Part shown: in pieces, positions 51,509 through 59,854 of the stretch
Position numbering within the stretch: the first letter of the stretch is position 1
How the letters are laid out: every line of letters begins with the position of its first letter
Origin: Aldehydirespirator sp965261105
GTDB taxonomy: Bacteria > Actinomycetota > Acidimicrobiia > Acidimicrobiales > Aldehydirespiratoraceae
DNA length: 64,000 nucleotides
Assembly: GCA_965261105.1 (NCBI GenBank)
Contig: CBDHCM010000006.1
Location: forward strand, 1,550,001 to 1,614,000
Reading direction: 5' to 3'
The notes under the pieces: generated by a model
Databases searched by the model: none
Seen by the model: only the letters and a program-made list of their open reading frames with translations
What the model was told of the DNA's origin: nothing
Translations under genes and position numbers: made by a program

Positions 51509-52557
51509 GGGGTGAGCCTCGAGATCGAGTCCACGATGCCGGAGTTGACCGCGTCTCCGTAGAACAGTCCCAGTCCCAGGCCGGTGCACAGGCCCGACAA
51601 GATCCACAGGCGGATGATGACAGTGGTCTCCGGCCAGCCCCGCAGCTCGAAGTGGTGGTGCAGGGGTGCCATGCGGAACAGCCGGCGGCCGAAGCCACGG
51701 AACGAGACGATCTGCATGATCACCGACAGCGTCTCGATGACGAAGAGCCCGCCGATGATGGGCAGCAAGAGCGCGGTGTTGGTGGCCAAGGCCAGCGCAG
51801 CCAGGCCGCTGCCGAGCGCCAGCGAGCCGGTGTCGCCCATGAATATGCGTGCCGGTGCGGCGTTCCACCACAGGAACCCGATGATCGCCCCCACCATGGC
51901 CGCGCTAACGACGGCGAGGTCGAGGGCGTGGGCCACTTGGTATGACTGGTAGTGGTCGAACTGCCAGAAGCCGATGATCATGAACGCGCCGTAGCCGACC
52001 CCGCTGGCCCCGGCCGCCAGACCGTCGAGTCCGTCGGTCAGGTTCACCGCGTTGGTGGTGGCGATGATGAGAAGGATGGCCCATATCGACCAGCCCGCCC
52101 TTCCCAGCTCTAGGCCGGGGCTGTCGAAGCGGGTGAAGGAGACGGTGGTGTGGGCCGACGTGAACTCCGTCATGGCCCAGGCGAACCCGATGCCGACGGC
52201 CAGCAGCCCGATGATCTTGGTCTTCTTGTTCAGACCGAGGTTGCGCGCCGCCACGACCTTGATCCAGTCGTCGAGCAGGCCCACCAGCCCGGCCGCGATG
52301 ATGGTGAGCATCACGATGATGCCGGTCCGGGTGTAGATGCCGCCGACGACGTCGCTGACCACGTATCCGGCGGTGGCGGCGAAGACCACGGCTATGCCGC
52401 CCATCGTGGGCGTGCCCGACTTGACCCGGTGCTCCTGGGGGCCGTCGTCACGGATGGGTTGGCCTATCCCGTAGTGCACGAGCAGGCGGATGAGGATCCA
52501 GCACCCCAGCAGGGACACGAACATGGCGATGCTGCCCGCGAGCAGCAGGCGGATCAC
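51505..52557 (-). CDS. mraY: Phospho-MurNAc-pentapeptide translocase MraY
   Basis: MraY makes lipid I from UDP-MurNAc-pentapeptide and undecaprenyl phosphate. The 350-residue membrane protein has ten helices. The aspartate motif is GLVGLLDDWIKVV, NAVNLTDGLDGLAAG holds the next catalytic aspartates, and the HHH motif is RMAPLHHHFELRGWPE. The GTG start overlaps the murE stop, so no gene lies between them. In most clusters murF is found at this exact place. Confidence 0.97.
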   Translation of the reverse strand: MIRLLLAGSIAMFVSLLGCWILIRLLVHYGIGQPIRDDGPQEHRVKSGTPTMGGIAVVFAATAGYVVSDVVGGIYTRTGIIVMLTIIAAGLVGLLDDWIKVVAARNLGLNKKTKIIGLLAVGIGFAWAMTEFTSAHTTVSFTRFDSPGLELGRAGWSIWAILLIIATTNAVNLTDGLDGLAAGASGVGYGAFMIIGFWQFDHYQSYQVAHALDLAVVSAAMVGAIIGFLWWNAAPARIFMGDTGSLALGSGLAALALATNTALLLPIIGGLFVIETLSVIMQIVSFRGFGRRLFRMAPLHHHFELRGWPETTVIIRLWILSGLCTGLGLGLFYGDAVNSGIVDSISRLTP

Positions 52558-54011
52558 CGCTCGGCCTCCGGGGGGGCGCAGGCCGCCAGGCGCGCGATCT
52601 CCTCGCTGACCACGTCCCGGTCGTCGAATGGCAGCCGGTCGCTCCCGACGGTCTGGCTGGTCTCGTGACCCTTGCCTGCGATCAGCACCGTGTCGCCCCG
52701 GCGGGCCGTGGACACTGCGTGCCGCAGCGCGAGGCGCCGGTCGGCGTCGCGCCGGTCGGGAGTCCGGCCCATGCCGGCGACGATCTCGGAGATGATCTGC
52801 TCGGGGTTCTCCGAGCGGGGGTTGTCGCTCGTGACTATCACTCGGTCCGCCAGTCTGTCCGCGGCGGCGCCCATCTCCGGGCGTTTGCGGCGGTCGCGGT
52901 CGCCTCCGGCCCCGAACACCACGGTGAGGCTGCGCTCGGTCAGGCTCCGAGCAGCCTGCAGCACGGCCGCGAGGCCGTCCGGGGTGTGGGCGAAGTCGAT
53001 GATGACCGCGAAGTCCTGCCCGGCCTGCACCGACTCGAACCGGCCGGGCACCGGCGCGGCCTCCGCCAGGCCCGTCGCGGCCACGGCCGGATCCACGCCG
53101 AGAGCGGCGGCCACCTCCGCGGCCAGCACGGCATTGGCCCGGTTGAACGCTCCCCCCAACGGCAGCGTCACCGCCTGGCCGCGCCAGCGGAAGGTGCTTG
53201 AGCGGGCGTCGGCATCGACGACCTCGATCTTGCGCTGGTCCACCTCGATCACGGGCACCTCCGATGCCGCCACCGCCGCGAGGCGGCGTCCCCAATCGCT
53301 GGTGACGTCCACGACGGCCGTCTCGGTGAGGCCGCTCGTGAACAGCCCGGCCTTGGCGGCGAAGTAATCGTCCATCGATCCGTGGTAGTCGAGGTGGTCG
53401 TGGCCGAGGTTGGTGAACGCGGCCACCCGGAACCGGCATCCGTCCACGCGGTGCTGCACGAGCCCGTGGGAGGAGACCTCGATGACGGCCGCGCTAGCGC
53501 CCCGGCGCAGGGCATGGGCCAGAGCGCGCTGCAGGTCGGTGGCCTCGGGAGTGGTCAGGGTGCCCGTGAGCGTGCCGATCTCGGCCGCGTCGCGCCCTGC
53601 GGCCCCCAGCAGTCCGGCGACCAGGCGGACCGTCGTCGTCTTGCCGTTGGTGCCGGTGACGCCGGCCAAGTCGAGCCGCCGGCCGGGATGGCCGTGAACC
53701 GCCGCCGCGGCTGGGCCCACGGCGCGGCGCACCGACTCCACCACCAGGCAGGGCACTCCCGCAGGCACGGGGCGCTCCACGAGCAGCCCGACCGCCCCGG
53801 CGGAGACAGCCTCGCCTGCGAATCGGTGGCCGTCGTCGACCGCGCCGGGGATGCACGCGAACAGCACGCCGGGTTCCACGAGCCGGCTGTCGTGCTCGAC
53901 GTCGTGTACCTGGGGCGAGGCCATCGACGCCGGGTCCTCGGCGCGGTTCGGGCCGTCGAGCGCGACCATGTCGGCTCCCAGCGCGCCTGCCAGCTTGCCG
54001 AGGCTGATCAT
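52554..54011 (-). CDS. murE: UDP-MurNAc-tripeptide synthetase MurE (meso-diaminopimelate type)
   Basis: MurE adds the third residue of the stem peptide. The 485-residue protein has the N-terminal domain with DVEHDSRLVEPGVLFACI, the ATP loop GVTGTNGKTTTVRLVAGLL, FTNLGHDHLDYHG, and the residue-selecting motif SDNPRSENP. The DNPR form predicts meso-diaminopimelate rather than lysine. The end (LIAGKGHETSQTVG) is complete. It overlaps ftsI (ATGA) on one side and mraY (GTGA) on the other. Confidence 0.97.
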   Translation of the reverse strand: MISLGKLAGALGADMVALDGPNRAEDPASMASPQVHDVEHDSRLVEPGVLFACIPGAVDDGHRFAGEAVSAGAVGLLVERPVPAGVPCLVVESVRRAVGPAAAAVHGHPGRRLDLAGVTGTNGKTTTVRLVAGLLGAAGRDAAEIGTLTGTLTTPEATDLQRALAHALRRGASAAVIEVSSHGLVQHRVDGCRFRVAAFTNLGHDHLDYHGSMDDYFAAKAGLFTSGLTETAVVDVTSDWGRRLAAVAASEVPVIEVDQRKIEVVDADARSSTFRWRGQAVTLPLGGAFNRANAVLAAEVAAALGVDPAVAATGLAEAAPVPGRFESVQAGQDFAVIIDFAHTPDGLAAVLQAARSLTERSLTVVFGAGGDRDRRKRPEMGAAADRLADRVIVTSDNPRSENPEQIISEIVAGMGRTPDRRDADRRLALRHAVSTARRGDTVLIAGKGHETSQTVGSDRLPFDDRDVVSEEIARLAACAPPEAER

Positions 54012-55900
54012 GTCTGGGCCTCGTCGTGGCCGCCCGCACCGCCGTCTCCGCCCAGTTCCGGCTGGGCTCCGGTAGTCGTGGGCGGCATCGTCGCGGGCTC
54101 GGCTCGGCGACGCTCCCCTGGCTCGGTGTCGAGCTCTGCGGAGACGCGCAGCTGGCGCAGCGCGTACTCTGCGATCTTGCTAACGGTGGGCGCGGCCAGC
54201 CGTCCCCCCGATATGCGGTCGCCCTTGGGCTGGTCGATCACGACGAGCACGACGAGGGCCGGGCCGTCGTCGTTGCTCACGATCCCCGCGAAAGTGGCGG
54301 TGTGGTGACGGCCGATCAGCTCGTCGCTCTCGTTCAGGCACTCGTAGCCCACGTCGCACGGCTGCCACGCCGTGCCGGTCTTGCCGGCCACCGAGAAGCC
54401 CTCCACGGCGGCCTTCCGGCCGGTTCCGGACCGCACCACCGATTCCAGTATTCGCATCAGCGTCGACGCCACCTCCGAGCTGAGGATGCGCACCGGCGCC
54501 GGTTCGGCCGCTCCGGAGAGACTGGCACCGTCGTCGATGAGCCGCAGTGGCACCAGCACCCCGTCGTTGGCGATCGTGTTGTATACGTGCAGCATCTGCA
54601 GCGGCGTCACTGCCAGCCCCTGGCCGATCGCCATGTTGGGCAGGCTGAGTCCGTTCCAGCGGCTCAGCGGAGGCACGATTCCCGTCGATTCGCCCTTGAA
54701 GTGGAGCGCGGTGCGAGCACCGAGACCGAACATCCGGATGGTCTGGTGCAGCCGCTCCTCTCCGGCCAGTTGAGCCATTCTGATCGTTCCGATGTTCGAC
54801 GACCGGGTCACTATCTCCGTGGGAGTCAACCTCACGTCCCCATGAGTCGGTGAGTCCTCGAAGCGATGCTCCCAGATGGTGAGGTACGACGGCACGTCTA
54901 TCGCAACGTGCTCCGACACCGCCCCACTCAACAGCGCCGCGGCTGCGGTCACCGGCTTGAAGACCGAGCCGGGCTCGTAGGCCCAGGTAGCGGCCAGATT
55001 GTGCCGGGTGCAGTTGACGATGCCGTCGGATCCCCGGGCCACGTTGGCCATCGCGACTATCTCCCCGGTGGCGGGAAGCGAGACTAGGGCCACCCCGGAG
55101 GCCGCGCCGGCCGCGGCCACGACGTCGAGCAGCATCGACTCGGCCTGGAACTGGATGTTGCGGTCCAGGGTCACGGTAATGTCTTGTCCCACTGTCGGTG
55201 CGGTCACCTCCTGGCGGCCGCCGGGAATGGTGGTTCCGTCTACTCCCACCTCCTTCATCATGCGACCGGGAATGCCCGACAGGTGCTCGTTGTGGGTCTC
55301 CTCGATGCCACTCATCCCCACATGGTCGATGTTGACGCGCCCGACCGCGGCCAGCGCGGAGCAATCGCCGTTGGGATGCTCGCGCCGGGGCTCGGAGATG
55401 ACCCTGACGCCGACGATTCCCAGGTCGCTCACCTGTTCTCCAACCTCCGGATCGATCTGCCGGACGACGTAGCGAAACGCGCCCTCGCCCTGCAACTTCC
55501 CAAGCAGTGCGGAGGATTCGATCCCCAGAATCTCGGAAAGGGCCTCGGCGGCTCCGTGCGGGTCTTCGATGATGCGGGGATCGGAAACGACGGTCGCGGC
55601 CGGCAGCGACAGGGCGATAGTCCGGCCGTTGCGGTCGACCACCGTGCCGCGGGGCGCAGGCACGGTCATCTTGTCGAGAGGGATGGCCACCTCCTCCAGG
55701 ATCCGCTGGTCGGGAGTGGCCTGAACGTCGACGATGCGGTAGACGAGTCCCCCCAGCGCGAGCAGCAGCATCACCAGCACCGTCACGACCCGGCCTCGGC
55801 CCACGAGCGGGCGCCCCGTGATGGAGCTGACTGCGCCCGCGGAGCCCCAGCGGCTCGGATGCCGTGCCGACGCGTTCGAGCGCGGCCCTGCCGGCGTCAC
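54008..55900 (-). CDS. ftsI: Septal peptidoglycan transpeptidase FtsI (PBP2b/PBP3 class)
   Basis: FtsI cross-links septal peptidoglycan with FtsW. The 630-residue protein has a short cytoplasmic part, one membrane helix (VVTVLVMLLLALGGLVYRIV), a pedestal domain starting at APRGTVVDRNGRTIALS, and the transpeptidase domain with SxxK (EPGSVFKPVTAAA), SxN (TRSSNIGTIRM) and KTG (VAGKTGTAWQPC). A disordered, Pro/Gly-rich tail of about 40 residues follows. The GTG start overlaps the stop of the ftsL-like gene. A cysteine pair near the active site (PCDVGYEC) is notable. Confidence 0.96.
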   Translation of the reverse strand: MTPAGPRSNASARHPSRWGSAGAVSSITGRPLVGRGRVVTVLVMLLLALGGLVYRIVDVQATPDQRILEEVAIPLDKMTVPAPRGTVVDRNGRTIALSLPAATVVSDPRIIEDPHGAAEALSEILGIESSALLGKLQGEGAFRYVVRQIDPEVGEQVSDLGIVGVRVISEPRREHPNGDCSALAAVGRVNIDHVGMSGIEETHNEHLSGIPGRMMKEVGVDGTTIPGGRQEVTAPTVGQDITVTLDRNIQFQAESMLLDVVAAAGAASGVALVSLPATGEIVAMANVARGSDGIVNCTRHNLAATWAYEPGSVFKPVTAAAALLSGAVSEHVAIDVPSYLTIWEHRFEDSPTHGDVRLTPTEIVTRSSNIGTIRMAQLAGEERLHQTIRMFGLGARTALHFKGESTGIVPPLSRWNGLSLPNMAIGQGLAVTPLQMLHVYNTIANDGVLVPLRLIDDGASLSGAAEPAPVRILSSEVASTLMRILESVVRSGTGRKAAVEGFSVAGKTGTAWQPCDVGYECLNESDELIGRHHTATFAGIVSNDDGPALVVLVVIDQPKGDRISGGRLAAPTVSKIAEYALRQLRVSAELDTEPGERRRAEPATMPPTTTGAQPELGGDGGAGGHDEAQT

Positions 55901-56433
55901 TCGGCGGACCTCCCGGCGGCAGCGGCTCCCGGGGCCTGGATCGAGCCGGCCGGATTGTCGGGATCAGCCGGATTGTCGGGATCAGTATGAGAGGGCGGCT
56001 GGAAGCCCGATGACTCCAGGCTGAAGGGGTCGGCGGCCGGCGGCGGCAGGAGATCGGGCCCGACCGGGGTGAGGACGACTAGCTCTGCCGCCGGGACGAG
56101 TCCGACGGAGCGCGCGTGGTCAGCCAGGCCCTCTGGGGAGTCGAGGTAGGCGATCTCCGCCTGCAGTTGGTCGATCCGCTCCCGGCGCTGCTGGTTGTTC
56201 TCGATGAGATCGTCGAGGGAGGCCTGGTTCTCTACGAGCACCGCGTGCAGCGCGGCGAGGGCCAGGCACACTGCGAACATGCCCAGGGCCAGCAGGGTGC
56301 CGACGTCGGAGATGGACCGCCGTGTGGCCACGGGCGCCTCGGCGACCTTGAGCTCTTGCGACTTCCGCTCGGGCCTCGCCGCGGGCGTGCCTGGTGCCCG
56401 CTGCGTCGCGCGCGCTTGAGAATGGGGTGCCAT
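55897..56433 (-). CDS. ftsL: FtsL-like septum protein
   Basis: FtsL is a small single-pass protein that, with FtsB, activates FtsW/FtsI. This 178-residue protein has a basic cytoplasmic N-terminus, one helix (GTLLALGMFAVCLALAALHA), and a periplasmic coiled coil (LIENNQQRRERIDQLQAEIA). The segment DSPEGLADHARSVGLVPA is typical of FtsL/DivIC proteins. The Pro-rich tail has a tandem six-residue unit (DPDNPA twice, 18-bp units at 55950 and 55968). Sequence is weakly conserved in the family, so position between rsmH and ftsI is the main support. The start overlaps the rsmH stop by one base (TGATG). Confidence 0.85.
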   Translation of the reverse strand: MAPHSQARATQRAPGTPAARPERKSQELKVAEAPVATRRSISDVGTLLALGMFAVCLALAALHAVLVENQASLDDLIENNQQRRERIDQLQAEIAYLDSPEGLADHARSVGLVPAAELVVLTPVGPDLLPPPAADPFSLESSGFQPPSHTDPDNPADPDNPAGSIQAPGAAAAGRSAE

Positions 56434-57392
56434 CAGACATCCTTGATGAGGCGTTCCACAGCCCGCAGTCGCGCCGCTCCCGACCGGTGGTTGGCGGCCT
56501 TCTCCGACTCCGTCGGGGTGCGGGCCCGCCGTCCCAGGAGCCGGACGGTGGCCTCGGGGCCTGGTGCGGGCGGCAGGCCCGGCCGCGGCGGCGGGGATTC
56601 GCCGGCGGCGCGTCTGAAGACCGACTTGACGATCCGGTCCTCGCCGGAGTGGTACGACAGCACGGCGCAGCGCCCGGCACCGACCAGACGCTCGATGGCG
56701 CCGGTGAGGGCTCCTTCGAGCATCTCCAGCTCACCGTTCACCTCGATTCTCAGGGCCTGGAAGGTGCGCCGGGCGGGATGGGACCGCCGGCGCGCCGGAG
56801 CGGGGACGGCCCCTGCCACGATTCTGGCGAGCTCAGCGGTGGTGGCGACGGGCCGCTGGGCGACGATGGCGGCCGCGATCCGGCGGGCGTGCCGCTCGTC
56901 GGCGTTGCGGCGAAGGATGGCGGCGAGGGCTCGCTCATCGGTGCCGTTGACAATGTCGGCGGCGGTGACACCGGTAGCGGGGTCCATGCGCATGTCGAGG
57001 GGACCGTCGAGCCGGTAGCTGAAGCCGCGTCCGGGTCGGTCGAGCTGGGCCGAGCTGACCCCGAGGTCGAACAGGCAGGCAGAGACCTCGGTCTCTCCGA
57101 TGTCGTCCAGAACCGCGCCGAGCGCATCGAACCGCGCCTGGCGCAGCGTCACTCGGTGGCCGTGGCCGGCGAGGCGCCCACCTGCGGCCCGCAGGGCCTC
57201 AGGATCCCGGTCGAGGCCCACCAGGCGCATATTCGGGAGGTGGTCCAGGAGCGCCGCCGCGTGGCCTCCGCCCCCGATTGTGGCGTCGACGACAGTTCCC
57301 TCGGGCACCGCGCCGAGCACCTCGACGACCTCGCGGCACATCACCGGCTCGTGGTAGTGGGCGGACCGGCAGGCTCCGGTCCCGCCACTCAT
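56433..57392 (-). CDS. rsmH: 16S rRNA m4C1402 methyltransferase RsmH (MraW)
   Basis: RsmH methylates C1402 in the decoding centre of 16S rRNA. I start it at the ATG at 57392, giving 319 residues that open MSGGTGACRSAHYHEPVMCR. The SAM site is VVDATIGGGGHAAALL and VGLDRDPEAL. LFDLGVSSAQLDRPGRGFSY and FQALRIEVNGELEMLE are hallmarks of the family, as is AVLSYHSGEDRIVKSVFR. An open frame continues upstream into repeat DNA but without family similarity. Confidence 0.96.
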   Translation of the reverse strand: MSGGTGACRSAHYHEPVMCREVVEVLGAVPEGTVVDATIGGGGHAAALLDHLPNMRLVGLDRDPEALRAAGGRLAGHGHRVTLRQARFDALGAVLDDIGETEVSACLFDLGVSSAQLDRPGRGFSYRLDGPLDMRMDPATGVTAADIVNGTDERALAAILRRNADERHARRIAAAIVAQRPVATTAELARIVAGAVPAPARRRSHPARRTFQALRIEVNGELEMLEGALTGAIERLVGAGRCAVLSYHSGEDRIVKSVFRRAAGESPPPRPGLPPAPGPEATVRLLGRRARTPTESEKAANHRSGAARLRAVERLIKDV

Positions 57393-57461
57393 GGCCGGCA
57401 GGGCCACAGCATGCCCGGCAGGCCGGTTGGCGATCCGCCCCCCGGCACGCGGGCCTGGCCG

Positions 57462-57588
57462 CGCCCGGTCATCTGCAGTTCCCCGACCGACGGCGCACGT
57501 CGGGATTTCTCCCCCGATCGAGCTAATGGCAAGCAGGCGGAGTACGGGTCTTCCATCTGCCAATCGGGGAACTGCACATGACCGGGCG
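57462..57588. repeat. Inverted repeat, 25-bp arms, possible MITE or structured leader
   Basis: The left arm 57462-57486 (CGCCCGGTCATCTGCAGTTC and five more bases) matches the reverse complement of 57564-57588 at 24 of 25 positions. The 77 bases between contain a smaller stem, CCGAC against GTCGG. No open frame for a transposase is present. It could be a miniature mobile element or, in RNA, a long hairpin in the division operon transcript. Confidence 0.7.
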
Positions 57589-57614
57589 AGTCTTCGAAGA
57601 CTGCCGCGGCCTTC

Positions 57615-57668
57615 GTGGTCTTGGTGGTTGGGGTGGTCTTGGTGGTTGGTGTGGTCTTGGTGGTTGGT
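57615..57668. repeat. Three tandem 18-bp units
   Basis: GTGGTCTTGGTGGTTGGG and its near copies start at 57615, 57633 and 57651. The strand skew (almost all G and T on the plus strand, so A and C in the transcript) would leave the mRNA unfolded there. Confidence 0.85.
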
Positions 57669-57765
57669 GTGGATTCGGAGGGGCGGGGCCGTGTGGGACG
57701 CGGGTCTCTGCGGGTGTGGTGCTGCCGGGTCGGTCCGGCCGCCGGCGAGCCGCGGAGGGCTGCCG

Positions 57766-58215
57766 TCAGCCACTGGCGATCCCCCGCCCGTGGGTTATGG
57801 CCTCGGCCAGTCGCTCGGTTCCCACGGACTGCACCTCGGTCCATCGATCGGGATTCCAGATCTCGATGCGCTGGATCATTCCCGTGACGATCACCTTGCG
57901 TTCGAGTCCTGCCCCGGCTCGCAGATGGGGCAGGATCCGCATGCGCCCCTGCGCGTCGGGAACAACAAAGTCGGCCTGGGCCGCGAAGCTTCGCAGCGCG
58001 TTGATGTCCACCTGATCCTTGCCCACCTGCGACCGGAGCTCGTCGGCGGTGTGCGCGAACTCGTCGAGCGGCAGGATGCCCACACAGGAGTCGAGCGCCG
58101 TCATGTAGGCACCGTCGGCCAGGTGGCTGCGGAACGCCGAGGGTAGGATCAGCCTGCCCTTGCCGTCGAGCGTGTGCTCGTGGACGCCGACGAACAACGT
58201 GCGATGAGTGGCCAT
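57766..58215 (-). CDS. mraZ: Transcriptional regulator MraZ
   Basis: MraZ is an AbrB-like ring-forming repressor of its own division operon, and in some species a control of cell division. The 149-residue protein has two repeats of the fold: FVGVHEHTLDGKGRLILPSA and, in the second half, FVVPDAQGRMRILPHLRAGA with the conserved D-x-G-R motif in both. It is the first gene of the dcw cluster. The promoter upstream has a TGGGA element between -35 and -10, a possible MraZ box. Confidence 0.95.
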   Translation of the reverse strand: MATHRTLFVGVHEHTLDGKGRLILPSAFRSHLADGAYMTALDSCVGILPLDEFAHTADELRSQVGKDQVDINALRSFAAQADFVVPDAQGRMRILPHLRAGAGLERKVIVTGMIQRIEIWNPDRWTEVQSVGTERLAEAITHGRGIASG

Positions 58216-58235
58216 GGTCGGCGCTCACGCCCTTG

Positions 58236-58265
58236 GTCCGAGGTGGGTTCGTCCGAGGTGGGTTC
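58236..58265. repeat. Two tandem 15-bp units in the mraZ leader
   Basis: GTCCGAGGTGGGTTC occurs twice in perfect copy at 58236 and 58251. Each contains TGGGT, similar to the TGGGN core known for MraZ binding sites, though here on the strand opposite to the gene. They are 20-50 bases upstream of the mraZ start and could form an operator. Confidence 0.6.
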
Positions 58266-58361
58266 CAGAGCGGCGCAACGGTGGTGGGACCGCCCGTCCA
58301 CATCGAGCCGATGCCCTCACCGGTGCACCACCAATGACTCCCCTATGCTCCACAGCGAACC

Positions 58362-58390
58362 ATAATACTCTTTTTCCCACCACCTGGCAA
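58362..58390 (-). promoter_or_regulatory. Sigma70-type promoter of the dcw cluster
   Basis: In minus-strand sense TTGCCA (58385-58390) and TATTAT (58362-58367) are separated by 17 bases. The spacer is AT-rich at its end and includes GGTGGTGGGA. Transcription would start near 58355, giving an mraZ leader of about 140 bases. This is the best -35/-10 pair in the window. Confidence 0.65.
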
Positions 58391-58472
58391 GTCTAAGGAG
58401 CAGAAACCCCGTCCTCGGGGGCCGACCGGCGCCCGCCACTGGGTCGCCGGGACCGGCGATGCCTTCTGGGGG

Positions 58473-58502
58473 GCTGACCCCCGCCGCGCGGCGGGGGTCA
58501 GC
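58473..58502 (-). terminator. Perfect 30-bp palindrome ending the lipoate-ligase transcript
   Basis: GCTGACCCCCGCCGC at 58473-58487 is followed without a gap by its exact complement. It overlaps the stop codon of the upstream minus-strand gene and precedes the mraZ promoter. There is no T run, as is common for actinobacterial stem-only terminators. It should insulate the dcw promoter from upstream transcription. Confidence 0.7.
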
Positions 58503-59271
58503 GCGGACCCTGTAGCGCCTGGATCAGGGCTCCCGTCAGATCAGCCTGGGCCGTCCGGACGGCACCGCAGCGGCTCGCCAGGACCGCTCGACCCGCGGAC
58601 CGTTCGGCAGGTGTGAGGTCCAGCAGCCCCAACTCGTCGAGTCCGTCGTCGGCAACTGTCGCTCTGGGATCCCCATCACCGGGCTCGATCCGGGCCGCAG
58701 TCTGGATGCGCACCCGGTCCCGGCTACGGCGCTGGCTGACGCCCACCACCTTGCGACCGCCTACAAACACCTCGCCGGGACCTGCGCCCGCGAAGCACAC
58801 CAGCCTCCCCCACCGGTCGGCGACGAGCCGGCCGGTGTGGACCGAGCAGGGCGCCGCGACGAGCTCCGCCACCACCGACGCCCACAGCCGGCCCGCCCAG
58901 CGCGCTGCCAGAGCCACATCGTCATTCCAGAGCGGGTCCCCGGCGGCCACGAAGAAGTCCACCCAGATCTGGCGCCCGGGCCGCAGCAGCACCGCTCCGC
59001 CGCCACTGCGCCTTCGCAGCACCTCGACGCCCTCGATGGCGGCCCGGCGCTGGTCGATCGCGTCGGCTTTCTGAGTGCTGCCCAGCACGAGGCCCGGCCC
59101 GTCCACGCGGTGGATCCTGGCCAGCCGCAGCGTGTCCGGCGGGGGCTCATCCGACCCAAGAAGGTCGGAGACCGAGCCGTTCAAGTGCTCAACGGTCCAG
59201 GCACGAGTGCCGCGCCATGGCGCCTCGACTCCGGCTGGGGCGCGACCAGCCGGCTCGCCGCGCGGGCTCAC
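58498..59271 (-). CDS. Lipoate-protein ligase A-like protein
   Basis: The 257-residue protein (from GTG 59271, which overlaps the HNH gene's stop by GTGA) has the biotin/lipoate ligase fold. GPGLVLGSTQKADAIDQRRA and the lipoyl-AMP loop VLRRRSGGGAVLLRPG are clear, then GRKVVGVSQRRSRDRVRIQT with the ligase lysine. It could attach lipoate or octanoate to carrier proteins. The second, C-terminal domain of classical LplA is short here. The residue count and RRRSGGGAV type loop fit the actinobacterial members. Confidence 0.85.
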   Translation of the reverse strand: MSPRGEPAGRAPAGVEAPWRGTRAWTVEHLNGSVSDLLGSDEPPPDTLRLARIHRVDGPGLVLGSTQKADAIDQRRAAIEGVEVLRRRSGGGAVLLRPGRQIWVDFFVAAGDPLWNDDVALAARWAGRLWASVVAELVAAPCSVHTGRLVADRWGRLVCFAGAGPGEVFVGGRKVVGVSQRRSRDRVRIQTAARIEPGDGDPRATVADDGLDELGLLDLTPAERSAGRAVLASRCGAVRTAQADLTGALIQALQGPR

Positions 59272-59780
59272 GCGGTGCGAAGGTCGCTTCCGGTTCTCAA
59301 GTACGGCGTCCACACCTCGGGAACCCCTCCCGCGGCGATCTCGACCCAGGTCGACGGTTGCGGTGGCTCGGGCCGCCGGCGCAGCATCATCCCGCTCTCG
59401 CTGGGAAGGCGGTCGCGCTTCTTGGCGTTACATCGGCGGCAGGCCGCCACCACGTTCTCCCAGGTGTGCTGCCCGCCCCGGCTGCGGGGCAGGATGTGAT
59501 CCATCGTCTCGGCCCGCGCACCGCAGTACTGGCAGGCCTCGCGGTCTCGCGCGAACACGGCTCGCCGGTTCGGGGAGCGGTGCCGGGGGCGGGGCACGTT
59601 CACATAGTGGCTGAGCCGCACCACCGAGGGCACCTCCACCGACCTCCGCTCGGACCGGAAGGCGCATCCGGTGGCATGCAGCATCTCGACCTTCTCGGCC
59701 AGCACCAGGCACACGGCGCGGCGCGCGCTCACCACTGCGAGCGGCTCGAAGGTCGCGTTGAGAACGAGCACGCCGGACAT
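59268..59780 (-). CDS. HNH endonuclease family protein
   Basis: The 170-residue protein is of a widespread actinobacterial HNH family with unknown role. It begins VLVLNATFEPLAVVSARRAV and has the zinc-finger HNH domain RDREACQYCGARAETMDHIL followed by PRSRGGQHTWENVVAACRRC and NAKKRDRLP. All metal cysteines (CQYC, CRRC) and the catalytic DHI are intact. It overlaps the lipoate-ligase-like gene, so both are expressed together. It is not linked to mobile DNA here. Confidence 0.9.
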   Translation of the reverse strand: MSGVLVLNATFEPLAVVSARRAVCLVLAEKVEMLHATGCAFRSERRSVEVPSVVRLSHYVNVPRPRHRSPNRRAVFARDREACQYCGARAETMDHILPRSRGGQHTWENVVAACRRCNAKKRDRLPSESGMMLRRRPEPPQPSTWVEIAAGGVPEVWTPYLRTGSDLRTA

Positions 59781-59854
59781 CGGGGGCAGGCTAGCCGTCT
59801 GCCGCTGACTTGATCAGAGGCCGAGCCTCTGGCGCCCGTCTTGGCGATGCGGCT

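Larger units (their letters stand above)
57393..57765. other. Unusual 373-base mraZ-rsmH spacer
   Basis: mraZ and rsmH normally touch or overlap. Here they are separated by 373 bases that hold a 25-bp inverted repeat (57462-57486 with 57564-57588), inner small stems, and three 18-bp tandem units. I see no gene. An open frame runs through it in phase with rsmH, but its Gly/His-rich content comes from repeats. Confidence 0.7.

Noticed and set aside
45384..58215. A hidden murF in another frame of the dcw cluster
   Set aside because: Every base between murE and ftsQ is used by recognised overlapping genes, and no other Mur ligase ATP loop (GTxGKTT) was seen beyond those of murC, murD and murE.
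57389..58303. A long minus-strand frame running through mraZ and the repeat spacer
   Set aside because: It is out of frame with mraZ, and its content comes from tandem repeats and GC bias.
59812..59832. GAGGCCGAGCCTC near 59815 as a further copy of the dispersed repeat
   Set aside because: Only eleven bases match, and they form a short palindrome of their own. The similarity is too short to count.
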